DNA of 64,000 nucleotides from JAXMBN01 sp046349875 (GTDB taxonomy: Bacteria; Planctomycetota; Planctomycetia; Pirellulales; Pirellulaceae): contig JAXMBN010000028.1 of the NCBI GenBank assembly GCA_046349875.1, positions 14,509-78,508 on the forward strand, read 5' to 3'. The position numbers were made by a program, and so were the translations under genes. Positions 16,830-26,099 of this stretch are shown here, piece by piece. Under the pieces are notes generated by a model. It was not told where the DNA came from, did not search any database, and was given only the letters and a program-made list of their open reading frames with translations. The stretch's first letter is position 1, and each line of letters opens with the position of its first letter.

Positions 16830-18447
16830 TCAACTGTTTTCAACGCGGCGAGTGATTTCTTCCATCACGTCAGAAATCTTGACCCGTACTTGTTCCAGCG
16901 AATCGCGATCGCGAATGGTGACCGTTTGGTCCTGCAAGGTCTGGCCGTCAACGGTGATGCAGTAAGGGGTTCCTGCTTCGTCTTGACGTCGATAGCGTCG
17001 ACCAACGGCACCTTTCTCATCGTAGAAAACATTGAATTTCTTCTTGAGTTCGCCGTAAATCTCCTTGGCAACTTCCGGCATGCCATCTTTCTTCACCAAT
17101 GGGAAAATGGCCGCTTTGACCAGGCCAAAGGCTAAATCGCATCACAACACGGGTTTGCATCTGACCGTTTTCATCGGGTGCTTGATCCTCATGATATGCT
17201 TGGCAGAGGAAGGCCAAGGTTGCGCGATCGGCGCCCGCCGACGGTTCGATGACATGGGGCGTAAAACGCTCATTGGTGATGTCGTCGCGATAGGTGAGAT
17301 CCTTGCCGCTTCCACGATGGCGTGGCTGGCCATTCTCGCATCTCGTTCCAACTGAAGTGGACGCGTCTTGGGATCGAGCTTCCCTTCCATGGGATCGTAG
17401 GTCGAAGTCACCGCGGTGCGCGATGCCTTCGAGTTCTCCAAATTCCCCTTCAGGTAGAAAAGGGAATGCGTATTCGATATCGGCCGTGCCACAAGAGTAG
17501 TGGCTAAGCTCATCTTGATCGTGCTCGCGAAGGCGAAGGCGTTCACCGTCCAAGCCCAGGTCGGTGTACCACTTCATCCGTCGATTACGCCAGTACTGGT
17601 ACCATTCACGCGATTGTTCAGGATGGCAGAAGAACTCGATCTCCATCTGTTCGAACTCACGCGAGCGAAACGTGAAATTGCGAGGAGTGATTTCATTGCG
17701 GAAACTCTTGCCCACTTGAGCAACACCAAAAGGAATGCGAACGCGCGTGCTATCGAGCACGTTCTTGAAGTTCACGAAAATTCCTTGAGCCGTCTCTGGT
17801 CGCAAAAAGGCCGCCCCTTCTTCGCCGCTCAATGCCCCAACGTAGGTCTTGAACATCAAATTAAATTCGCGAGGATCCGTAAGCGTTCCCAAAGCGGTGG
17901 CGTCTGGAGCCAACGTGATTGCGCGATCTTCGGCGGAGAGTTTTTCCAAGGAGATCCACTTGGAATCCCATTTGAGCTGTTCTGCATCTTTGGAACGAAG
18001 GTTGAAGAACTTGAGAGCTTTTCGCTGAGTGTCCTCTTCTTCTTGGTCCGCTTCGACCATGGTGGTTACGCAGATACGCTGGCCCTTGGCCTCGACCCAT
18101 CGTCCGCGAACTTGATCGAAACGATATCGCTTCTTCGACTCCCGGCAGTCGACCATGTAGTCGTGAAACAGGTCGTAGTGACCGCTGCATTTCCAAACTT
18201 GCGGGTGCATGATGATCGTGCAATCGAGCCCGACCATTTCGTATTCCGTTGGAGCACCTTCGGGTTTGAGAAGATCGTTGTGGCCAGCCACCATGTCGCG
18301 CCACCAAGCATCCTTGATGTTGCGTTTGAGTTCCACACCCAAGGGTCCATAGTCCCAGAATCCATTCAATCCACCATAGATCTCGCTCGATTGAAACAGA
18401 AATCCACGTCGCTTGCAAAGGCTGACCAATTTATCCATCTGCATCAT
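16830..18447 (-). CDS. glyQS: Glycyl-tRNA synthetase, homodimeric type (frame broken three times)
   Basis: Charges tRNA-Gly. Class II motif 1 (NGFWDYGPLGVELKRNIKDAWW region), motif 2 (FRNEITPRNFTFRSREFEQMEIEFF region) and motif 3 (HVIEPSAGADRATLAFL) are all present, with RPETAQGIFVNF between. The frame breaks at about 17395, 17305 and 17135. Between the first two, the shifted frame gives MEGKLDPKTRPLQLERDARM. After the third, the C-terminal anticodon-binding domain continues as AIFPLVKKDGMPE to the stop at 16830. All pieces are well conserved and stop-free, and the gene is essential, so sequence error is more likely than inactivation. It follows prmC by 16 bp. Confidence 0.88.
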
Positions 18448-18463
18448 GATCTAGGCTCGTTCT

Positions 18464-19354
18464 TCAGGACTTTCTTAAGATGGCAATACGAGGGTGTCCC
18501 GCCAAATCTTTGGCGATTCGTTCTAATTTCCAAGCTGGATTCGACGCCAACTCTTGTTCGAATCGACTTGCCAGCATCGGAGAAAACTCAAACAACAAAA
18601 ATCCATTGGCTTGTACGCGAGACTCAGACTCGGTGATGAGTCGACGAATCACACTCAGCCCATCCTCATTGGCTACCAGGGCCAATCGAGGCTCATGTTC
18701 TTTCACGCTCTTGGCAAGCTGTTCAAATTCACTGAGCGAAACGTAAGGTGGATTGGAGACGATGATATCGAACTGCATGTCATGTTGCGGTGACTGGCCG
18801 TCGCCAAAAAGATCGGCAACTTCCAAATGAATGCGTTCGTTCAAGGAATGTTTTTCGACATTCCGTTTCGCAACCGCAAGGGCTTCGGGGCTAATGTCTG
18901 TCGCGAAGACCTGGCTCTGCGGTAAGTGCTTGGCAACCGCGATCGCTACGCAACCGCTGCCGGTACAAATATCGGCGATTTGAATCGGACGATCGGTGAC
19001 TGCAAGTCGCTTGGCGCAATCCAATGCTTCCATCACAAGATGCTCGGTCTCGTTTCGAGGGATGAGCACGTCGGGCGTGACGATCAGGTCGAGCGAATAG
19101 AATTCCTTGTGGCCAACGAGATAGGCAACTGGCGTTCCCTCGGCGCGGCGGCGTACCATCTCTCGAAATGCGGCTCGCGTGGTCTCGTCGGGTTCTTCTG
19201 CGAAGGACGTATAGAGTTGAATACGCTGGCATTGCCTAGCGTGAGCCAAGAGGACTTCAGCGTCCAAGCGAGGTGTGTCGGAACCATGTTGTCGCAAATA
19301 ATCCGTCGTCCATTCCAGGAGACGTCCTACCGTCCATGTTTGCGTTTGGTTCAT
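18464..19354 (-). CDS. prmC: Peptide chain release factor N5-glutamine methyltransferase
   Basis: Methylates the Gln of the GGQ motif in release factors. The 296-residue protein has an N-terminal helical domain, the SAM site DICTGSGCVAIA (128-139) and the catalytic NPPY (201-204) that binds the glutamine side chain. It starts 11 bp after its substrate's gene prfA, the usual pairing, and precedes the glycyl-tRNA synthetase gene. Confidence 0.95.
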   Translation of the reverse strand: MNQTQTWTVGRLLEWTTDYLRQHGSDTPRLDAEVLLAHARQCQRIQLYTSFAEEPDETTRAAFREMVRRRAEGTPVAYLVGHKEFYSLDLIVTPDVLIPRNETEHLVMEALDCAKRLAVTDRPIQIADICTGSGCVAIAVAKHLPQSQVFATDISPEALAVAKRNVEKHSLNERIHLEVADLFGDGQSPQHDMQFDIIVSNPPYVSLSEFEQLAKSVKEHEPRLALVANEDGLSVIRRLITESESRVQANGFLLFEFSPMLASRFEQELASNPAWKLERIAKDLAGHPRIAILRKS

Positions 19355-19365
19355 GCGATGTCTTT

Positions 19366-20439
19366 CTATTCATCCATGTTGCCGCGCAACGAATCGCGTT
19401 CGTGTTCCAAAATCGCTTCCGTTACCGGTTGCATATTGCCAGCCATGATCTGATCGAGTTTATACAAGGTCAGATTGATGCGATGGTCGGTCAATCGGTT
19501 CTGCGGGAAGTTATAGGTTCGAATCCGTTCATTGCGATCCCCGGATCCAATCAAGCTTCGGCGTTGATCCGAACGCTTCTTCATCTCGGCTTCGCGTTTG
19601 GCGTCGTACAAACGGCTCTTCAAAACACGCAGCGCTTTGGCGAGGTTCTTATGCTGACTCTTCTCATCTTGGCATTGAACCACAATTCCAGTCTCGAAGT
19701 GGGTCAGTCGAATCGCGGATTCGGTCTTGTTGACGTGCTGACCTCCAGGGCCACTCGCATTGAACTTATCGATCCGGTAGTCCTCGGTCTTGAGATCGAT
19801 TTCAATGTCTTCGGGCTCGGCCATCACAGCGACCGTTGCAGCGGAAGTGTGAACGCGGCCTTGTGCTTCGGTTTCGGGAACGCGTTGCACGCGGTGACCA
19901 CCGCTTTCAAATTGAAGTTCGCGGAAGACCCCTTCCCCTTCAAATGCCAAAATGATTTCCTTGAAACCTCCGCGCTCGGTAGGACTCGCATCCATGATTT
20001 CCACTTTCCAACCTTTGAGGTCGGCATAGTGTTTGTACATTTCGTACAAATCGCGAGCGAACAATGCTGCTTCTTCGCCACCTGTTCCCGCACGGATTTC
20101 CATCACGCAACGAGCTCGGTTGGCATCTTCTCCGCCAATGGTGAAGTCGAGGAGCTCATTCCAAAGCGCTTCTCGCGATGTGCGAAGCGATTCTAGCTCT
20201 TCGTTGGCCATCGCTCGCTCGTCAGCATCTTCACTGTTGGCCATCTCGGACAATTCGCGAATGTCCGTCGACATTTTTTTGTAGGTGCGATACTTCGTGG
20301 CTAGCTTGGTGAGCGATCCATGTTCGCGAGCGACCGCGGCCATCTTGTTGGAATCACCCAATACCGACGGATCGGTCAATTGGTTCTCCAACAGCTCGTA
20401 TCGTTGCAAAGATTGTTCTAGTTGTTCGCGAATATTCAT
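19366..20439 (-). CDS. prfA: Peptide chain release factor 1
   Basis: Terminates translation at UAA and UAG. The 357-residue protein has the GGQ peptidyl-tRNA hydrolysis motif (232-234, in ASGPGGQHVNK) and the RF1-type P-x-T stop-codon recognition tripeptide PET (188-190, in RVPETEAQGRVHTSA), which separates it from RF2. RAGTGGEEA is also typical. First of the prfA-prmC-glyQS group and 142 bp downstream of rpmE. Confidence 0.97.
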   Translation of the reverse strand: MNIREQLEQSLQRYELLENQLTDPSVLGDSNKMAAVAREHGSLTKLATKYRTYKKMSTDIRELSEMANSEDADERAMANEELESLRTSREALWNELLDFTIGGEDANRARCVMEIRAGTGGEEAALFARDLYEMYKHYADLKGWKVEIMDASPTERGGFKEIILAFEGEGVFRELQFESGGHRVQRVPETEAQGRVHTSAATVAVMAEPEDIEIDLKTEDYRIDKFNASGPGGQHVNKTESAIRLTHFETGIVVQCQDEKSQHKNLAKALRVLKSRLYDAKREAEMKKRSDQRRSLIGSGDRNERIRTYNFPQNRLTDHRINLTLYKLDQIMAGNMQPVTEAILEHERDSLRGNMDE

Positions 20440-20473
20440 GAGCTATGGATCTTACAAACCAAGATAATAAACA

Positions 20474-20508
20474 AACCGCCGCTGACTGAATTCCCAGTCG
20501 CGGCGGTT
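20474..20508 (-). terminator. Hairpin between rpmE and prfA
   Basis: Stem of 9 bp (AACCGCCGC/GCGGCGGTT) with an inner GACT/AGTC extension, followed on the minus strand by a T-rich stretch (TGTTTATTATCTT). It probably terminates rpmE, at least in part, 34 bases before the prfA ATG. Confidence 0.6.
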
Positions 20509-20580
20509 GCGTGAGTTTTGGTTATCAAGCTTCAATCCGCAATCACCGTGGCGGGCGCCGACCGATGAACCGCGGGAGAG

Positions 20581-20826
20581 CTACTTCTTCTTGGAAGCAG
20601 GCTTCTTGGTTTGCAAGCTTGCATACGTTCCAGCAGCGAACTTGTTCTGGAACTTCTCAATACGCCCTGCAGTGTCGACATATTTGAGCTTGCCCGTGTA
20701 AAACGGATGGCATTCGCTACAAATGTCGACCTTCAATTCCTTGCGGACACTGCGAGTCGTGAAGGAGTTGCCACAACCACAAGTTACCGTGGTCTCTTGA
20801 TAGTTGGGATGAATGTCTTCTTTCAT
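20581..20826 (-). CDS. rpmE: 50S ribosomal protein L31, zinc-binding type
   Basis: An 81-residue L31 with the zinc ligands CxC (C16, C18) and CxxC (C36, C39, in DICSECHPFYTGK), so it is the Cys-containing (C+) form that can be swapped for a zinc-free paralogue under zinc limitation. The Lys-rich tail (KKPASKKK) extends the usual length. The rpmE-prfA-prmC order is common in bacteria. Confidence 0.96.
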   Translation of the reverse strand: MKEDIHPNYQETTVTCGCGNSFTTRSVRKELKVDICSECHPFYTGKLKYVDTAGRIEKFQNKFAAGTYASLQTKKPASKKK

Positions 20827-20998
20827 GATCCACCAAAAACAACTTTGATCGTTTGCGAACGCACCGGAACGGAATGAGATCCCCTATTATGGCCGGGCGA
20901 GGGAATCCAACAAGTTAACCTGGGTTGGTTTCCTTCACAAGGCCAAAATCACGGATCGACCGCGGTCGCCATCCCATAATCACCGCCGGTTCCCTCCA

Positions 20999-22789
20999 TT
21001 ACGGGTGGACGGGAGGATGCATCAGTTCCGTGGCTTCCTCGGAGCCCACTCCTTGGCGGGTAGTTGTTCCTGAAAAATCTTCGGCTAAAGCATGGCGATT
21101 CCACCACTGTTCCGCCAACTCGGCGTTCCATCCACTTGCCTCGGGGCAATCGCGAAGTGCCTTGGCCAATTCGCCAGCCGACTTGAAACGATAGTCCGCG
21201 ACCTTCTCCAGGCAAGTCAACATGACCTTCTCCAAGGCCTCCGAAAGCTCGGGCCGAAATTGTCGGATGGGAATCGGAGGAGTGGTCGCATGAGCGACGA
21301 TAAAGTCCATCGTCGATTGTCCTTGGAAGGGAGGTCGTCCCGCCAAGAGGTAATAGGCTACGGCACCGATGGCGTAGAGGTCGGTTCGGCCATCCACTTC
21401 ATCGAATCGCGTCACCTGTTCCGGCGCCATGAACATCGGAGTCCCCGCAAATGTGCCCGCCTTGGCCGCGGAGGTTGGGTCGGAAGTCTCCTTCACCAAA
21501 CCGAAGTCGAGAACTTTACATACGTCCCATTTGCCGCCGCGATGGGACGCAAAAATGTTGGCTGGCTTGATATCGCGATGAATCAAGCCAGCATTGTGCG
21601 CTTCCTCAAGAGCATCGCATGCCTGCGCCAAAAGGTAGATCACGCGTGACGGAGGCATGACTCCATAGCGTTCAATAATCGATTGAAGATTGCTCCCCTC
21701 GAGCAATTCCATGACGTAGTAAAACGTTCCATCGTCGGTATGCCCATAATCGTAGATGTCGATCGTGTTCCAATGCGAAAGTTTCGCAGTTGCAATTACT
21801 TCACGCTCAAATCGATTCAAGGTAGACGCATTACGGTCTTGATCGGCCCGAATCAACTTCATCGCTACCGGACGTTTCATGAGGACATGTTCTGCACGAT
21901 AGACTTCCCCCATGCCTCCTGATCCAATCGGTTCTTGAAGTCGGTACTGCATGATCTGGCGCGCTTGAAATGCTTCGCGTCGAGTGCGGTGAATAATGTG
22001 AGAACCATACGTCCCAATCAGAGCCGCAATCAGCGTCGTCGGGAGAGGAGCTCCCGCACGGTTCGCTCCTTGAAGCAAAGCTACATTTTCATGACTGGCC
22101 AACAAAAGGTACCAAATGGCATAGGGAACCAAGGCAAGTGATGTCATGACCACTGCGCCTCTCCGCCAAGTATTGGGCATGAAGATGCCGTACGTTAGGA
22201 TATGCAGACAAAAAGCGGTGAAGAAGAATTGCTGCACACCAACCATCGAAGTTGCTTCGCCGCGTTCCGCAAAATGGATGATGCGCGAATACATCATCAA
22301 TCCCATTTGTAGTGCAACGCCACCAAACAGAACAGCTTCCACGCCACGTAAGGATCGCATCCTCCAAGCAGGAAGCCACTTCAATCCGATGTAGCTGGCA
22401 ATGACCGCTAGCAGGATCAGGCTGCGAAACCAGAGCCATTGGTGGCTTCCAGAAATCCAGTTGCCAACGTAGCCAATGCCGAGCACGACCGTCAAATCCA
22501 GTGCGGCGGCTCGCAGTCGTCCTTTCAGTAATAACTCAGTCTCATCCGCAAAGCGAGGTGCATTCCCTTGCTTGGCAACTCCAATCGGCAGTGCCGTCAT
22601 GCGGTCCGAGTTTAAGTTCGGTGTAGCGTTCGACGCGAGATGCGGATCTTGAAGGTTCTCTAAGTTGAGAACCTGAGTGGCTTCTTCCGAAGAAAGCCTT
22701 CCTTCGGATTTCGCAGTGTCGATTCGGGGATCCAATGGCAATGTTGCCTCCTTGCTAGTTCCCAGGTAAGGCCTACTAGCGAGGGCCAT
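20999..22789 (-). CDS. Membrane Ser/Thr protein kinase with N-terminal transmembrane domain
   Basis: A 596-residue protein. After about 90 polar residues there are roughly six membrane segments (about 95-265), then a C-terminal PknB-type kinase from about residue 282: glycine loop IGSGGMGEVYRAEH, VAMKLI with the ATP-binding Lys, HRDIKPAN (404-411), DFGLVKE and GTPMFMAPEQ. All catalytic residues are present. This topology, membrane domain first, reverses the usual PknB layout. The ATG at 22789 overlaps the end of the upstream isoaspartyl peptidase gene by 14 bp, which suggests translational coupling. Targets unknown. Confidence 0.88.
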   Translation of the reverse strand: MALASRPYLGTSKEATLPLDPRIDTAKSEGRLSSEEATQVLNLENLQDPHLASNATPNLNSDRMTALPIGVAKQGNAPRFADETELLLKGRLRAAALDLTVVLGIGYVGNWISGSHQWLWFRSLILLAVIASYIGLKWLPAWRMRSLRGVEAVLFGGVALQMGLMMYSRIIHFAERGEATSMVGVQQFFFTAFCLHILTYGIFMPNTWRRGAVVMTSLALVPYAIWYLLLASHENVALLQGANRAGAPLPTTLIAALIGTYGSHIIHRTRREAFQARQIMQYRLQEPIGSGGMGEVYRAEHVLMKRPVAMKLIRADQDRNASTLNRFEREVIATAKLSHWNTIDIYDYGHTDDGTFYYVMELLEGSNLQSIIERYGVMPPSRVIYLLAQACDALEEAHNAGLIHRDIKPANIFASHRGGKWDVCKVLDFGLVKETSDPTSAAKAGTFAGTPMFMAPEQVTRFDEVDGRTDLYAIGAVAYYLLAGRPPFQGQSTMDFIVAHATTPPIPIRQFRPELSEALEKVMLTCLEKVADYRFKSAGELAKALRDCPEASGWNAELAEQWWNRHALAEDFSGTTTRQGVGSEEATELMHPPVHP

Positions 22790-23846
22790 CCTTACCCAAG
22801 GCGACTTCAAAACGCCCTGTTGAATCCGCCGCTCCACGGGCCATGCCTGGCGTGTTGAACGGCATGACGATGTTGCCTTGATGATCGACCGCAATCAATC
22901 CGCCGCTATCTTCGGGCAAGACTTTCTCGATCGCTTCGGTTGTTGCTGCTTTCAAACTGGTTCCAACGAGTTCCATTTTGAGCGAGATCGTAGCGGCAAT
23001 CACATTGCGAATGTAATACTCACCGGTCCCAGTGCAGCTCACGGCGCACGTTTGATTCTTCGCATAGGTTCCCGCACCGATGATGGGCGAATCACCAATG
23101 CGACCGAATCGCTTTCCTAGTAGACCTCCGGTACTCGTCCCTGCGGCGAGATTCCCTTCAATATCGAGCACCACGCAACCTACCGTTCCTAGATAAAACA
23201 GTGGATCGTCGACAGCTAGTGGATCGACTCGCGTGGTCGACTTGGCATTGGCTTGTCTTTCTTTCCACTTATTCCAATTGGCGATTTGTTCTTCCGTCTT
23301 GAAATAGTCAGGCGGAACCAATTCCATTCCGACCTTCTCGCCAAATTGATCGGCTCCATCTGCCATCAGCAGAATGTGCGATGTTTCTGAAATGACTTTG
23401 CGAGCTGCCGAGATCGGGTTCTTAATACGACGAACACCAGCAACGGCGCCACACGTCAAATCGCGGCCATCCATAATCGATGCATCAAGCACCGCGTCGC
23501 CATTTTCATTCAATACGGCACCTTTGCCAGCGTTGAAGAGTGGGTTGTCTTCGAGCGATCGTACAACCGCTTCCACCACATCCATCGCCTTGCCACCTGC
23601 TTGAAGCTTGTCTTTGCCAATCCGCAAGGAAGCTTGCAGAGCATCCAGCCTGGTTTGAATCTGTTGATCGGTCCACTTCGAAGGATCAGCTCCTGCTCCG
23701 CCGTGAATGGCAATGGCCCATTTGCGTTGTTGAGAGGATTCAGTCGAATCGGTCACTGAGCGAACTCCTTGAGCCTGAGCTTTTCCTATGTTGGCGAAGA
23801 GAACGAAGAACAGAAGAGCATGTATCGCGCGAAATGGTATCGACAC
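22776..23846 (-). CDS. Secreted isoaspartyl peptidase/L-asparaginase
   Basis: Ntn hydrolase that self-cleaves into two chains and removes isoaspartyl residues or hydrolyses asparagine. The scissile site is G|TVGCV, making T221 the nucleophile; GTSTGG (236-241) and RIGDSPIIGAGTYA are substrate-site motifs, and FNAGKGAVLNENG is typical of the alpha chain. I place the start at the GTG at 23846 because GGAGG lies 7 bases before it, giving a clean signal peptide (IPFRAIHALLFFVLFANIGKAQA). The protein is therefore probably periplasmic. Confidence 0.92.
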   Translation of the reverse strand: MSIPFRAIHALLFFVLFANIGKAQAQGVRSVTDSTESSQQRKWAIAIHGGAGADPSKWTDQQIQTRLDALQASLRIGKDKLQAGGKAMDVVEAVVRSLEDNPLFNAGKGAVLNENGDAVLDASIMDGRDLTCGAVAGVRRIKNPISAARKVISETSHILLMADGADQFGEKVGMELVPPDYFKTEEQIANWNKWKERQANAKSTTRVDPLAVDDPLFYLGTVGCVVLDIEGNLAAGTSTGGLLGKRFGRIGDSPIIGAGTYAKNQTCAVSCTGTGEYYIRNVIAATISLKMELVGTSLKAATTEAIEKVLPEDSGGLIAVDHQGNIVMPFNTPGMARGAADSTGRFEVALGKDGPR

Positions 23847-23959
23847 CTGGGAGCCTCCGTTAAAGCACTGGGTGCAGCACAACGAGATGACGCCAGGTCA
23901 TGGCCTGCGGGCGAAACATCATCGTTCAGTCCCCATTGTTGTACCGTAGAGGCAAGCTC

Positions 23960-24988
23960 CTATCGACTACCCTTTTGTACTCGCAATGTGTCGAGCACCT
24001 GTTGAAAATCAGGAGGAATGGGGGCCACAAACTCAAGCGGCTCACCTGAGATTGGGTGGGCCAAGCAAAGGCGATGAGCATGCAACGCTTGCCGTTCTAA
24101 CAATACGTCGTCATCGCCAGGCTTGGGTGGTAGTCCAGAAACCTGACGCCGAAGTAGTTGGCCTCGCGTGATTCGAGCGTGTCCGGCATAGAGTCGATCA
24201 CAAAGAATCGGTATGCCCGAGTGGGCAAGGTGGACTCGAATTTGATGGGTACGGCCCGTTTTCGGAAAGACCTTCAAAAAACAAAAACCCTCAAAGCGTT
24301 CGGCCACCTCATACATCGTCTCGGCATCACGGCTGCTTTCGTGACCAGATCGAATCGCCATCTTGTCTCGCTGGTACGGATGGTGCCCAATCGGTAGCCG
24401 AATCCAATCGCGATCCAGATCCTTACTGCCAACGCTGATGGCTAGATACTCTTTCGAGACCTCACGAGCTTCAAACTGAGCCGCTAACTTGAAGTGGACG
24501 GCATTCGTTTTCGCAATGGCAATCACGCCACTGGTATCTCGGTCGAGTCGATGAACGATTCCTGGCCTGGTCGTCCCACCAGCATCGCTCAGATTTTGGA
24601 AGTGGTGAGCCAAGGCGCTCGTGAGTGTTCCCTTCCAGTTTCCTTTCGCTGGATGAACAACCATGCCAGCCGGCTTGTCGATGATGGCCAAGGCCTCATC
24701 TTCGTATAAGACGCGAATGGGGATGTCCTCAGGAACAGGACCATCGTCGGGTGGCGGTGGTAGATCGATTTCGATCTTATGCCCCAACTGCACGCGAAAA
24801 CTTGGCTTTACCGGTCGACCATTCAGTCGCACTCCGCCTTCATGCAATACCTTACGCAAGAAGACTCGGCTATAACCATCGCACTTCAGCGAAAGAAAAA
24901 GATCGATTCTCTGCCCGACATCCTGCTCGGCAACTTCAAATTGGACCAGTCGTGTTTCAGTCACCTGAGCAGATACGCTTTCATGCAA
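23960..24988 (-). CDS. RluA/RluD-family pseudouridine synthase
   Basis: A 342-residue RNA pseudouridine synthase. An S4 RNA-binding domain (QRIDLFLSLKCDGYSRVFLRK, about 27-75) precedes the catalytic domain with HRLDRDTSG (catalytic D151), DKPAGMVVHP and GRTHQIRVHL. The layout matches RluD, which modifies helix 69 of 23S rRNA, but RluC and RluA relatives look similar and the exact target site is not fixed by sequence alone. Confidence 0.92.
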   Translation of the reverse strand: MHESVSAQVTETRLVQFEVAEQDVGQRIDLFLSLKCDGYSRVFLRKVLHEGGVRLNGRPVKPSFRVQLGHKIEIDLPPPPDDGPVPEDIPIRVLYEDEALAIIDKPAGMVVHPAKGNWKGTLTSALAHHFQNLSDAGGTTRPGIVHRLDRDTSGVIAIAKTNAVHFKLAAQFEAREVSKEYLAISVGSKDLDRDWIRLPIGHHPYQRDKMAIRSGHESSRDAETMYEVAERFEGFCFLKVFPKTGRTHQIRVHLAHSGIPILCDRLYAGHARITRGQLLRRQVSGLPPKPGDDDVLLERQALHAHRLCLAHPISGEPLEFVAPIPPDFQQVLDTLRVQKGSR

Positions 24989-25129
24989 TCGCAGTGGTTA
25001 TTCCACTCATCCACCGCGATCAACATCAATCAAAAGAAAACCAATCCGCTACATCCATGAGCGGCTCAAGCACTAGGAAAGTGCTCAACGAGGCAACGTG
25101 ATTGTTGCCTTTCAGTCGGCCTGAAAATA

Positions 25130-26041
25130 CTAGAACTTGGGAGCCTCAGTTGTTGTACCAGCGGCAGGTTCAGTAGACTTCGGTGCTTCGCTCTTCTCCG
25201 GCGATGGAGCACTTGTTTCCGTAGCAGCAGGAGCGGCCGGTTTGGCTTCTTCGGTCGTGGGCTGCACGGCAGGCGTTTCAAGGCCTGGATTGGCCGGCGC
25301 TGGGTTTACCGGTGCAGGATTGGCTGCTGCTGGTGTATTGGCAGATGGCTCAATCGTCGGAAAGCTGAGGTTCGGATTACCTGGAAGGTTATTCAACGGA
25401 GGCAGATTCAATGGGCTTGCCACATCGGGCTTGTATTCTTTAAACCACGCGAAGAATGCCTTCCCTTCTGGTCCATCCATCCAGTCGATACGACGTTGCA
25501 CTTCTGTTGCTAATGAAGGAGTTACCGATTGCATTTGAAGCAGCTTCTTGTAATTCGACGTGGCCTTCTCCGCATCGCCCATCGTTTCATACACCTGAGC
25601 CAAACCAAAGGTAGCTCGAACTCGCAACAAGGGATCATGAGAATCGATCAGCGCGTCATAGCCTTTGGATGCCTTTTGCAAGACATCTTCCGCTTGCTTC
25701 TTATCGCGGAAAATCAGGTCCAAGCCTTGTTGAAGATAGCGGTCCGCCTGAGCTTGCCGAGCCCAGCCTGCTGCGGCCGTGTTTGGATAATCTTCGTGAA
25801 TGGGAGCCCAGTCATCCGCGGCCGGATTCTGAGAGCCAGTGGCGAAGTAGAAGTCGGTCCAGGCTTTGGATTCGGTGTTTAGCGAACTGTTATGCCAAAT
25901 CGCCATCACGATGCCAAGGATCGAAACGACGGCGATGCCCCCTAAAACGATTGGGGTAAAGGGCTTGGCTTGCTCAATCGCCTTGCCGGTTTGGTCTGCC
26001 AAGACGTTGGTTTGGAGCTGGTGTCGGTGTTCGCTTTTCAT
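25130..26041 (-). CDS. Single-pass membrane protein with TPR-like repeats and Pro/Ala/Glu-rich tail
   Basis: A 303-residue protein starting MKSEHRHQLQTN, with a good Shine-Dalgarno (GAGGAAATCGATG). One membrane segment (PFTPIVLGGIAVVSILGIVMAIW) is followed by helical TPR-like repeats (YETMGDAEKATSNYKKLLQM) and a low-complexity tail rich in Pro, Ala, Glu and Thr (PAAPAATETSAPSPEKSEAP). The domain order resembles YfgM/BamD-like periplasmic scaffolds, without enough detail to name one. Confidence 0.75.
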   Translation of the reverse strand: MKSEHRHQLQTNVLADQTGKAIEQAKPFTPIVLGGIAVVSILGIVMAIWHNSSLNTESKAWTDFYFATGSQNPAADDWAPIHEDYPNTAAAGWARQAQADRYLQQGLDLIFRDKKQAEDVLQKASKGYDALIDSHDPLLRVRATFGLAQVYETMGDAEKATSNYKKLLQMQSVTPSLATEVQRRIDWMDGPEGKAFFAWFKEYKPDVASPLNLPPLNNLPGNPNLSFPTIEPSANTPAAANPAPVNPAPANPGLETPAVQPTTEEAKPAAPAATETSAPSPEKSEAPKSTEPAAGTTTEAPKF

Positions 26042-26099
26042 CGATTTCCTCGGTCGCAAAAATTCCAAACCGCAAATATAGGGTTGTCTGCGATTTGCC

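Noticed and set aside
17500..18636. Long plus-strand frame opposite the glycyl-tRNA synthetase
   Set aside because: Antisense shadow of a gene with all class II synthetase motifs.
19273..20196. Plus-strand frame of about 300 codons opposite prfA
   Set aside because: Antisense to prfA, whose GGQ and PET motifs are in the minus frame.
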